Source: Aphanomyces cochlioides
Lineage: Eukaryota; Oomycota; Saprolegniomycetes; Saprolegniales; Verrucalvaceae
Direction of reading: 5' to 3'
Length of the DNA: 64,000 nt
Assembly: GCA_019828595.1 (NCBI GenBank)
Contig: JAHQRK010000008.1
Span: 2,356,001 to 2,420,000, forward strand
Within the stretch, counting starts at the first letter, position 1. Every line of letters starts with the position of its first letter. Positions 55,486-64,000 of the stretch are shown piece by piece. The notes beneath the pieces were generated by a model that was not told the DNA's origin, did no database searches, and worked only from the letters and a program-made list of their open reading frames with translations. The position numbers and the translations under genes are program-made.

Positions 55486-56573
55486 TTATTTTTTCGTTTC
55501 CTCCAAGAATTCTTTCGTCATCTGAATGCGTTCGTCTGGGGTATACAACGTGCATTTCAAGCGTTTGTCGACGATTCCCAAAAACATTCGAATTGGCCAG
55601 AGGCGTGATTGCGTCATTAAAATCAAACTATTTCACCTGTCGTCAGCATCATCCAAACATTCAGGAGAAAGAATTACCGTACCGCTGTGGCAATTGCGAT
55701 TTTGCATATCATCCTGCAAAGACATTCAAATATCACAGCTTTCCCCATAAATAGAACGAACCTTAGAGCATCCTCACCGCTGCAGGCTAAACCTAGAATC
55801 TAGCAAGTATCGTGACAAAAATTTGCCTTTCGGTTTGCCACCGGTTCGAGTGCTGGACTCTAGCCATGGCTAAAAAATAGCCAGAAACCTAAACGACATG
55901 CTAATATTAGACATCCATTTAGCATTCTGCAGTTCCAGACAGAACGACATGGACTTTGCGTATGACAGCGACGATACTGATACAGTGGTTGCTTTGTGGC
56001 TCGAAATTCAGCGTAAACAAGCACATGCCGCTTCGGTGTCAAAGAAAGGAGGTTCGCGAGCAGGCAAGAAGCCAAACATTGAACGTAGGCGCGTTATGTA
56101 TGCCAAGCTGTTGGATGATGATCAATCGCCACTGCGTAAGCCGACGCCAAAGCGTCGTTTCCATATGCTTTCCAATTGGACGTTCCAGAGATCCGTCCTG
56201 TCGACTGTCCCAAGGGAGTCTCGCACTCCGAGAGATGAACAATGCCTGCAGGTGAAGGCATGCTGGCTTTAGCAAGTCTTGAATCTACGACCGGTGTGAA
56301 ATCGACACGAAAAAGCTATTTTTGCCTGCCTAGAATCTAGACTTGTCTAAAATAGCCATCGAAAAGTAGCCTGCAACGGTGGGGATGCTCTTATGCTTCG
56401 TACCGATGGAAAAGAAACAACCAGGGCGTTGTTCCAAGTAGTACGCAAAATCTTCTGCACCACAACTTGGCAATCCTTCTTCAGAGACTTTTGCAACGCC
56501 GACGACGTTGGCAGCCACTTCTTGGACGATTTTTGTTGCACTGGTGTAATTTACAACTGCGAGGGACACCCCA
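55486..56573 (-). pseudogene. M20 amidohydrolase pseudogene D
   Basis: Only the last three exons survive on the minus strand. Exon 6 (56573-56394) has SATKIVQEVAANVVG, GAEDFAYYLEQRPGCFF; exon 7 (DDMQNRNCHSGT) and exon 8 (FDFNDAITPLA..., stop at 55486) lie at 55485-55725. The sequence is closely related to copy C. It is split by the 625-bp transposon at 55766-56390, inserted in the final codon of exon 6. Exon 8 also has an extra base near 55590. Homology stops near 56573, so exons 1-5 are missing. Confidence 0.8.
55766..56390. mobile_element. Short Harbinger deletion derivative
   Basis: A 625-bp element with inverted ends GAGCATCCYCACCGYTGCAG (55766 and reverse at 56390) flanked by TTA (55763-55765 and 56391-56393), the TWA-type target of PIF/Harbinger. 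The interior keeps an ORF fragment (55949-56270, plus) with KKGGSRAGKKPNIERRR and KRRFHMLSNW, which resembles the N-terminus of ISL2EU/Harbinger nucleases; the catalytic part is missing. It is non-autonomous. Removing it leaves the same sequence as the uninterrupted paralogue near 62020. Confidence 0.8.
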
Positions 56574-57071
56574 TCAATTCATGTCTTGCGATAACAGCTT
56601 TTTCACTCACACGCACTTCTTTATATCGTCTTCCAGTATGGCGAAGCTTTTACAATTCCCATATCGGTTATCGCCTTCCAAACCATGAAATATACAATAA
56701 CCCAAGCAAACAGCTTCCTTGCAGTTCTTGCCATGGCAACGTTGGTGATATTTTGCCTAGAGAAATTTCATTGTTTCATCGCAAGATAATTGATCGGCAC
56801 TGTCTGATCTATTGGCTCGATGGACGTTAGCCTCACAGAAGCACATTCATCAATGTGCATTGCATTGCTGTTCTTGAGCTTGGGGGAATTCACGAACCAT
56901 TCCGGGGCGCTTGCGTTATCATGCATCAAGATTTACTGATTCGTGTCGATCAAATTGCCGACTTGGTCATACCAGCAGAAGAAAAATGCAACTGTGCGCA
57001 TTCAGCAGTAAAATATCCGGATAATTATCCGGTGATCCGATGATCTTTCTTCATTTCGAAAATCTTCAAGA
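56574..57071. other. Gene-free stretch with possible SMYD relic
   Basis: No firm gene. The header flank ATTATCCGGNGATNCGATG near 57018-57042 also occurs before the palindrome CRN headers, so the CRN block was copied with its upstream sequence. Frames at 56850-57000 (ELGGIHEPFRGACVI) are unassigned. Confidence 0.35.
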
Positions 57072-57226
57072 ATGGCGCCAAAATCGGTAATGTGTGTCAT
57101 CGTTGGAGACGGGAGTCCGTTCGTCGTGGATATCGACGTTCGCGACCGGTTTGCCCATCTCAAGAAGAAGATCAAGGCGAAGAAATCATCGTGGGTCAAG
57201 TGCGAAGCTGATGCGTTGAAACTTTA

Positions 57227-57369
57227 TGTTACGAAAGTTGTTGAGAGGAAAAATGGAAAGTGAATTTCAATTTACTCAAAGCCAAACTCGCTCGTAGAGG
57301 TGGGGTTGGTTGACGTTGAAGTTCTATGGAACGCCACGAATGCAGATGTAGAACATCAAGTTCGTGACA
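57227..57369 (-). repeat. 3' LTR
   Basis: 143 bp, TG...CA, identical to the LTR at 60376-60518; flanked on its outer side by CTTTA. With the coding strand minus this is the downstream (3') LTR. Confidence 0.92.
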
Positions 57370-57395
57370 ATCCCTCCCTTGAAAGGAACCATGGA

Positions 57396-58589
57396 TTACC
57401 TTTGATTCCCGTTTCCTTGTGCCTTGCGATTGAAAAGATCAATGAGATCATTGGCTTGGACAAGTTGATCTTCTGGCTCCCACGTTGGTTTTTCGCGACG
57501 GTCATACCACTGCACCAAATACTGGACTTTTTTCGAGCGAATGCGACGGCCGATGATTGCTCGGACTTGTAACCCTTCGGAACCATCTCGCAGCAATAAA
57601 CGAGGAACTCGGTTGACACGCTTATCATTACCGTCGCATTTGTAGCGACGCAGGCGAGACACGTGGAACTCGTCATGCATCTTGAGCCCGGGGGGTAGAG
57701 CAAGCCTGTACGTATCGGGCGTAGTGAGCGCAAGAGCAGTATAGGGTCCAATGAATCGAGCTGTCAATTTCGCCTGCCATTTGAGCCAATATGATGCATT
57801 GCAAGTTTGGATGTATCCAACAATACTTGATCCCCACAAACAAAGGACTCGACAGGCCGATGCAAATCGTAGGCGTTGCGCATCGTTTCCTGAGCCTTGA
57901 ATATTGCATCTTGGCATTCAAGTAGTACCAATTGTTGCTTGTGAACAAATGAGATATCTGAACTTTGTTTGCAAGTTGATGGCAGTGTCAAATCGATAAC
58001 AGATCGAGGGTTGTATCCAATATCTGCTTCAAATGGAGACATACCAATGGAAGCTTGGTGACATGAATTGTATGCAAACTCCGCAAGTGAAAGGTGCTCA
58101 TCCCAGTCGTCTTGGTGGGGGTGGACATAACATCGGAGGTAAGCCAAGACAATCTGGTTGACACGCTCGGACTGGCCGTCGGTATTTGGACGATGCCGAG
58201 CTCATTTTAAGTTGAGTGCCTTGGAGTTGCATAAGCTTTTGCCAGAATGTGGAAGTAAATTTGACATCCCGATCTGAGACAATGGAGCTTGGCAGACCAT
58301 GTAGCCGCTGATATTCATCACGGAAAAGTACGGCCGTGGCATGGGCCGTTGCTTTTGTGTGTGTCTTCAAAAAGTGTGCACGCTTTGTCAGCCGATCAAC
58401 TATGCCCAGGATTGCATCGAATCCTGGTGATGTCTTGGGTAGGTGTACCATAAAATCCATGCTGATATCCGTCCAACGCGACGACGGAATGTCCAACGGA
58501 ATCAAAAGTCCTGCTGGTCGTTGCCGTGAAACCTTGGTTCGTTGAAAGATTTCGCAAGATGACACATAATCACGTACGAACTTGGCCAT
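57396..58589 (-). pseudogene. Retrotransposon integrase and chromodomain
   Basis: Minus-strand frames: 58589-58098 (zinc part YVSSCEIFQRTK, with the second Cys replaced by Phe; core SMDFMVHLPK and VSDRDVKFTS, two catalytic Asp), then after a 1-nt shift near 58195 DGQSERVNQIV (catalytic Glu), WDEHLSLAEFAYN and ASIGMSPFE, and after another shift 57917-57396 with FIGPYTAL, LPPGLKMHDEFHVSRLR, and a chromodomain-like VQYLVQWYDRREKPTWEPE. The order is typical of Ty3/gypsy chromoviruses. The breaks and Cys loss make it inactive. Confidence 0.85.
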
Positions 58590-60359
58590 ACGTGGCCAGC
58601 ATCACTTTCAGTAGTGTTCTGTGCTGCCCAGGGTGACCAGACGCGGCGGAATCGTGGTGCTCAAAAATGATTTGATTCTTGAGATCATCTGAATTTGGAA
58701 CGCAGAGTCGCTGGATTTGCTCGGTGTTCGCCCGAAAGTAAAGAAGACCATCAGCAATCGTAAAATGAGCCGAGTGTTTAACATACGACCCGCCACTCTC
58801 ACTTGCAGCCTTGAACATGGCGTGAAAGTACATGTCCGTGCTGTACAAACTCCGACACTGCTCATGAATAGAAGGGCGCCCGCTCTCATATAGTGCAAAC
58901 AGAGAGTCGACTTCTTCGTCCAAAACATCCTTGCTGTCCACAAGCCGGAGCAATAAGTCCTGCAAAGAAATGCTCGAGGCTCGGTCGGCTGGTTCCCACG
59001 CTGGGTTACGCGAAATGGAGTCAGCAACAACATTGGATTCTCCAGGGATCCAACGAAACATTGGCTTGTACAAAGCCAGGGTATTCAGCCATCGAGCAAG
59101 ACGTTGAGAGCATGTGCGCTGTGTCAGAATGGACTCCAGAGTACGGTGATCCGTATTGACAAAAAATGGTTTGTCAATAAGATAAACCTTCCATAACTCC
59201 ATGGCATACAGAGCGGCCAGTAGCTCTTTTTCTCGGGTCGGGTACATGAGCTCTGCCTTGGAGAGTTTGCGACCGCCATACGCAATGACCAGCTCATTGT
59301 CGTTGCCTTTCTTGTTGTCGTTCGAAGAAGCGGCCTTCTTGTGAGTTGGCTGCACTTCGTTCTTCGGCTTGCTAGCAGCTTTAGCATCTTCATATCGTTG
59401 TGCTAATTCGATAATTTCGGCCAAATCGGCTGGAACATTGGTGGAAATGTGCGTCGACGTCTCGGCGCGCAAGTTTTGTTGGTAGAACCATCGTTTTACT
59501 ATTTCTGGCAGCTCGACCTCCACCTTGTTGAGTAACTGCAGGTATTTTGAAGTGTATCCCGATTGGGATCCCGAGAATCGCAGGTCATACAACGCACAAA
59601 GAACCTTGTACACATAGTCTGCATCTTGGAAACGCTCTTTGATGCGTGCACAAAACGTCGACCAGAAATAGGACCTTCGCTCGTCGTCTTGAGCTCACGA
59701 TACCAGTTCATTGCGTCAGGTCCAAGGTTAGCTGAGACCATGGTGACAAAGGTTGAGGAGCTCACATCCCGCATTTCCTCCTTGTAGTCGTCGTAATATT
59801 CTTCAGTGGAGAATATCCACAAGGCCAAATCCTCATCTGGACGACCAGAAAAGGTTGGTGGGTCCTTCTTCTTTGGAGATGCCCGTTTCGACGTGTTGGC
59901 GGCCTGAGACATTGCTTGATTTTGCTGGAGCATCACTTGCTGAAATTGTTGAGTTTGTTGCACTTGTTGTTGCATCTGTTGCTGCATCTGCGCGAACAAA
60001 GTTTGCTGTTGCTGCATATACTGTTGTTGCATAAGCATTGCATGTTGATTCTGATGGGCTTGTTGCTGCTGCTGTTGAGCCATAAAATTGAAAAATCGCC
60101 CATTGTGGCCTGGTTCGGCGGGTTCCCACCCGTAGTCGGCTCACGTGGGTGTGGGGTTTGCGGTCGAGTTTGGTCCGGTGAGTCTTGGGGCGGCTCTTGC
60201 GATGCGGCACGGGTTTGGTCGGCGGCTCCATCATTGAAGGCGGGGATTTCAGCCTCATCATCCACTCGCACTTGCTGGTGGGGGCGAATATTTGGGCTCT
60301 CGGCTTCAGGTTCACGGGCTCGGCTGCGGGTATTCATCGATGAAAAAGATTTCTTCAAT
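58570..60359 (-). pseudogene. Retrotransposon gag fused to RNase H
   Basis: The gag starts close to the 5' LTR (60359, acidic/proline-rich segment). After a frame change comes a Gln-rich stretch (60083) and the capsid-like FSGRPDEDLALWIFSTEEYY, then after a shift near 59655 YKVLCALYDLRFSGSQSGY and ELPEIVKRWFYQQN. Without zinc knuckle, protease or RT polymerase part, the frame runs straight into RNase H (KAELMYPTREKELLAALYAM, VNTDHRTLESILT) and HHD..ASGHPGQHRT, the integrase zinc start. The junction near 59310 is in frame, showing a clean internal deletion of roughly 1.5-2 kb. Confidence 0.8.
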
Positions 60360-60375
60360 TGGATAGTTTTAAAAC

Positions 60376-60518
60376 TGTTACGAAAGTTGTTGAGAGGAAA
60401 AATGGAAAGTGAATTTCAATTTACTCAAAGCCAAACTCGCTCGTAGAGGTGGGGTTGGTTGACGTTGAAGTTCTATGGAACGCCACGAATGCAGATGTAG
60501 AACATCAAGTTCGTGACA
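60376..60518 (-). repeat. 5' LTR
   Basis: 143 bp, identical to the copy at 57227-57369; followed by the CTTTA target duplication at 60519-60523. It lies upstream of gag on the minus strand. Confidence 0.92.
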
Positions 60519-61742
60519 CTTTACGCTGCAAATACGGCAAGGAACTGGCGCAAGTCTGGGAAGACCTGGTTACAAGCTAGAGACCCGTCGGTGAAGCTTT
60601 TGGAGCAAGGTAGCCAAATTCCCTCTGCTATTGAGGATATATTGGACGACTCCAGAGAGCTGATTTCATCAAATTACATTCGCAACGTTTTCAAGACTGA
60701 CCTGCAAGATGACAATGTGATCCACATCCTCGTGCATTTTCCAGAAGAAGAGAGCCAACGAAAACGACTTTGCGCATATTCAACAATGAAGAAATTGGAC
60801 TTCAAGGCTGAAGAAAACTACGTCAACGAGCAACAAGCTTGTGCTCGTGAATGTCCACGAAGAATGGGCTCCTATCTCAAATGATCACACACATCAACCA
60901 ACGACTTTGGTGTCGGGCTTGAATGCGAAGCTCCATATTTTGATTTTGCCGCTGAAAGTCTATTCTACATCGTGCCATGATTGATTTGATCGAAGGGGAC
61001 TCGGCAACGACACGGCAAGTTCGGTTCCTTGGCGTACTTTCAAGCTGCGGTATGGTTACTTGACGAATATCATGCAGCCACGAAAAATGTCATTTTTTCA
61101 TGAGCGTCCGGTCGTTTTTCGGTGATGGCGATGACAAGATGCAATTAGTGCATCAAAAGCTCTTCATTAATGGTGGTTTGGTGCGGTGGATGTTTGGTAA
61201 GACGACGGCAAAAGCTGCCGAAGAAATCGCCGTGTGCTTCAATTGTGCCAACATTGTGCACTCACTCAATTGCATTGCCTCACTCCACGACGAATTACAC
61301 AGCCAACAACCGTTTGGACGCTTCTTCACGAGTCAGTAAATTGCGAGAATGGCCATCGAAAGAAAGGAGATAATTTGTCTTGCCTATCGCGCAGCCTAAA
61401 ACACGAAAAGCGATTTCATGACTGACTGGATTGTCGACTTGGATTATGTTGAACAGATCAAGGATGCTCGAGGACGTCACTTGGTAATGGTGCTTCATTC
61501 TGTGGCCAAAAAGGAAGAAATTAAAGTCGCTGACTACAATTGTTGTGATTCAGATGGCTTGGAATCTTTCGGGAGAGTGCATTGTGAATACTTGACAACA
61601 ACGTGGACGACTGAAATAGCATTGCAACAATTCAGCTTACATCTCATGTTTGAGTCAAATTTATAGCCCAAACGTTGAAAGAGAGGAACTCCTCGAAGAA
61701 ATTCAGGAATTTGGGATCAAAACAAAAAGATTTGCCATCCAG

Positions 61743-63353
61743 TTACTTTTTCGCTTCCTCCAAGAGTTCTTTCGTCATCTGAATGCGTTCGTCTGGGGTA
61801 TACAACGTGCATTTCAAGCGCTTGTCGACGATTTCCAAAAACATACGAATGGCTAGAGGCGTGATTGCGTCATTGAAATCAAACTATTTCACATGTCGTC
61901 AGCATCATCCAAACATTCAGGAGAAAGAATTACCGTATCGCTGTGGCAATTGCGATTTTGCGTATCATCCTGCAAAGACATTCAAATATCACAGCTTTCC
62001 CCATGAATAGAACGAACCTTGTGCTTCGTACCGATAGAAAAGAAACAACCAGAGCGTTGTTCCAAGTAGTACGCAAAATCTTCCGCACCACAACGTGGCA
62101 ATCCTTCTTCAGAGACTTTTGCAACGCCCACGACGTTGGCAGCCACTTCTTGGACGATTTTTGTTGCACTAGCGTCATTAACAACTGCGGGGAAGAAATC
62201 GTGGAATTCCAACACACCCTCAACGCCATACGAAGCACAAATATTCTCTACAATCGACTTCATACCTATATAACAAAGCCCAACACTTAGTATAGCAAAG
62301 AGAAAGCTGGAGACAACTTACGGGCATGGATAGTTTGCGAGACAGCTGGGAGAAAATCTCGCACGGTGCCAGATAACACCACCGACGAGGGGATCACATT
62401 GTCAGCTTCGCCGCCATGAACTTGACAAATTGAGACGACTGCAGCGTCATGCGGTGAAAGACTGCGACTCGTAATGGATTGCATTGCCACAATGACGTGT
62501 CCAGCCGCTACGATTGGATCCTACAATTGTTTTTTGTTCATGTCCTTGCTGGAATCGAAATTCGTTAAGACCTTGGTGACATGTGGAGCTGAGCCATGGC
62601 CTCCTGGACCTGAAATCTGAATCCTGAAGTCAATGCATTGAGCCATAATTGGTCCAGCCTTAACATGGATATTTCCCAGCGGATAAGCGTAGTTGTGATA
62701 ACTAGAGCCAATTAATTCAGTCAAAAATTGGAAGATATAAAGCATTATACCCGTAGATTTCGTCCACGCCATCGAGGCAACCACCTTTAATCATTGCCAC
62801 AGCACCTAAACCATTAAATGGAGTCGAATAACGGTGGGATCGAATACCATAGTCGTTTTCTTCAGCTGGCTGAAAGACAAGACGGACTTTTGAATGCGGT
62901 GGAAGTAAATGACGGCGTTGCTGCACCAAGGATGCAAAGCCCATCAAATTGGCGGTATGACCATCGTGGCCGCACATATGAGCTGCGCCAGGAATCTTGG
63001 ATACATATGGAAGATGGGGATTCCGCTCTGTCATGGGGAGTGCATCCATATCGCCACGGAAAGCCACACATTGAAGTGCTCCATCTGCAGGCCTGGGACC
63101 CTCTGTTGGGCCAAAGATGTCAACAACCAAGCCTAAAACACGAAGTGGGAATCAAACATGCAGGTATCAAAGTTGACGGACCAGTTTTGCCACACGAATG
63201 GACTTGGTCTTGCGGAATTTGAGCTTGATTGATGAGATATTTGCGGACAAGAGCTTGAGTTTTGACTTCTCTGAAGCTCAGCTCGGGGTTTTCGTGGATC
63301 GTGTGGCGAATTGCCGTCAAATTCGCAAAGAATTCGTCAAAGACAGAGACCAT
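61743..63353 (-). CDS. M20 metallo-amidohydrolase, copy C
   Basis: Eight exons on the minus strand give 420 residues: 63353-63182, 63129-62848, 62805-62751, 62701-62572, 62520-62322, 62265-62018, 61969-61934 and 61883-61743. Introns are 42-56 nt. The start MVSVFDEFF aligns with copy B; an upstream ATG at 63401 is less likely. Motifs: VAFRGDMDALPMTE, HMCGHDGHTA, FQPAEE, GYHNYAYP, GPGGHGSAPH, HGGEADNVIP and AEDFAYYLEQR. All metal ligands remain. It is convergent with the CRN pseudogene and closest to pseudogene D. Exon sizes and total length equal those of copy B, so the family spread by DNA duplication, not retrotransposition. Confidence 0.9.
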
Positions 63354-64000
63354 GTCGTCGTCGTTTTCTGTGGTACACTTGTCAAATTTGAAAATGATCA
63401 ATTTTGAAATGTTGCTGGTATATTTCTCACCAAAACTCTATAATTTTATATGGACAATGCTGCAGGCAGGACATGCACAAAGAGACACACTTGATTGTGC
63501 ATCTTGGCGAGTGTCAATGTGGGCTGGCGCATCGCACGATCAGTTGATGGCGGGAATGACGGGAATGACTTCCCCTCTGTCGATATGATTGTACAATCAA
63601 GGGGGGATGTCTCAATGTTTTATCCATCCCATCCAAGTGGCTTGATTCCGAGGACGCACATGGACTCGGATCGAGAAATTGAGCACAGATGTACGCAATT
63701 CATCCTTTCGAATCCAGGTGGTTGCTGCTATTGAGGGGGAATTTATTCGAGTTGTTGCCCTTCTGATTGACAAGCCACAGCTGCCAAGTTTGATTTTTCA
63801 AGAGATTCGCCCCCAAGTCCACATTGATGTTGTCCACGCCAGCCTTAACGTTGGTTGTGGCGATAGACGTCGTGTCCTCATGGGGTTGGCAAGCAAATTA
63901 TATACAACCCTCGTCGTGAAGCCGCTGTGGACCAGATATCCACATTCTCTCGACCATGAAGTTGAGTTATGAGCTGAGTAGAGTACATCCTCCTCATATG
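63354..64000. other. Right edge, no assigned gene
   Basis: The first part is the 5' flank of M20 copy C. A plus-strand frame at 63679-63972 (VAAIEGEFIRVVALLID, QVHIDVVHASLNVGCGDRRR) looks protein-like but matches no family I know; it could be an exon of a gene continuing outside the window. Confidence 0.3.

Larger units (their letters stand above)
57227..60518 (-). mobile_element. Ty3/gypsy LTR retrotransposon, internally deleted
   Basis: LTRs of 143 bp, beginning TGTTACG and ending GTGACA, lie at 57227-57369 and 60376-60518 and look identical. A CTTTA duplication flanks them (57222-57226 and 60519-60523). The coding strand is minus: a gag, then directly RNase H, integrase and chromodomain; protease and most of the RT are missing. 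The chromodomain marks it as a chromovirus-like element. The interior has several frame changes, so it cannot move by itself. Confidence 0.92.
57072..61640 (+). pseudogene. CRN pseudogene split by LTR retrotransposon
   Basis: The header starts at 57072 (MAPKSVMCVIVGDG, FAHLKKKIKAKK) and breaks off at the target CTTTA (57222-57226), where the retrotransposon is inserted. It resumes after 60518 with YAANTARNW and FKTDLQDDNVIHILVHFPEEE. The P-loop region is deleted around 60880-61090. Then come SVRSFFGDGDDKMQLVHQK, VRWMFGKTTAKAAEE, stops near 61337 and 61398, and WIVDLDYVEQIKDARGRH. The nuclease-like end is lost at about 61600. Several independent defects show it was decaying beyond the LTR insertion. 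It is most similar to the palindrome CRN copies. Confidence 0.75.

Noticed and set aside
1..64000. tRNA, rRNA, CRISPR or bacterial operon features
   Set aside because: No cloverleaf consensus, rRNA core or spaced direct repeats were noticed, and spliced genes with eukaryotic transposons rule out a prokaryotic reading.

Overview
The window is eukaryotic, gene-poor and rich in transposons. It most likely comes from an oomycete, and I favour a saprolegnialean such as Aphanomyces. That is an inference from three things: a multigene family with a Crinkler (CRN) ubiquitin-like header joined to a P-loop NTPase and a nuclease-like tail, very short GT-AG introns of 42-56 nt, and the mixture of mariner, PIF/Harbinger, MULE, Ty3/gypsy and LINE elements. 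I see no rRNA or tRNA gene, no CRISPR array and no bacterial operon.

Layout. From 1 to 2464 on the minus strand, a C2H2 finger, a SET domain and a MULE transposase lie in one reading frame broken only by two stop codons. From 3937 to 11831 three single-exon SMYD-like SET genes stand in tandem. The first and second are separated by a complete mariner element (5535-7314). A complete two-gene PIF/Harbinger element follows (12653-15109). From 16.4 to 29.6 kb lie CRN genes and copies around a decayed ADNCGGQNKN-type transposase and two broken Harbinger copies. One CRN gene (25437-27347, minus) is intact. It stands head to head with a broken paralogue, most of which is repeated in inverted orientation at 16430-17790. 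From 30.5 to 33.8 kb there is a nearly perfect inverted repeat with about 1.55-kb arms, each carrying one SMYD and one CRN fragment. From 33.8 to 39.8 kb are CRN and hAT remnants and a diverged tandem duplication. From 39.8 to 48.3 kb is a C-rich LINE with ORF1, endonuclease, reverse transcriptase, RNase H and an extra C-terminal region, carrying several frame breaks. Another CRN pseudogene follows.

From 51.1 to 63.4 kb are three intact M20 metallo-amidohydrolase genes with conserved exon sizes and a fourth, broken copy. The broken copy is split by a 625-bp Harbinger deletion derivative flanked by TTA. A CRN pseudogene in the same stretch is split by a 3.3-kb Ty3/gypsy element with identical 143-bp LTRs and a CTTTA target duplication.

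How it fits together. The probable host genes are the SMYD-like genes, the M20 hydrolases and perhaps the intact CRN gene. The rest is mostly mobile DNA and wreckage of these same families. SMYD, CRN and M20 each occur as live copies plus several dead ones, which suggests repeated local duplication, inversion and transposon insertion. A short motif related to gATGGACATTTnnAAnnTGTGA recurs just outside the SMYD and CRN genes, often within 20-190 bp after the stop codon, and is not explained by any coding feature.
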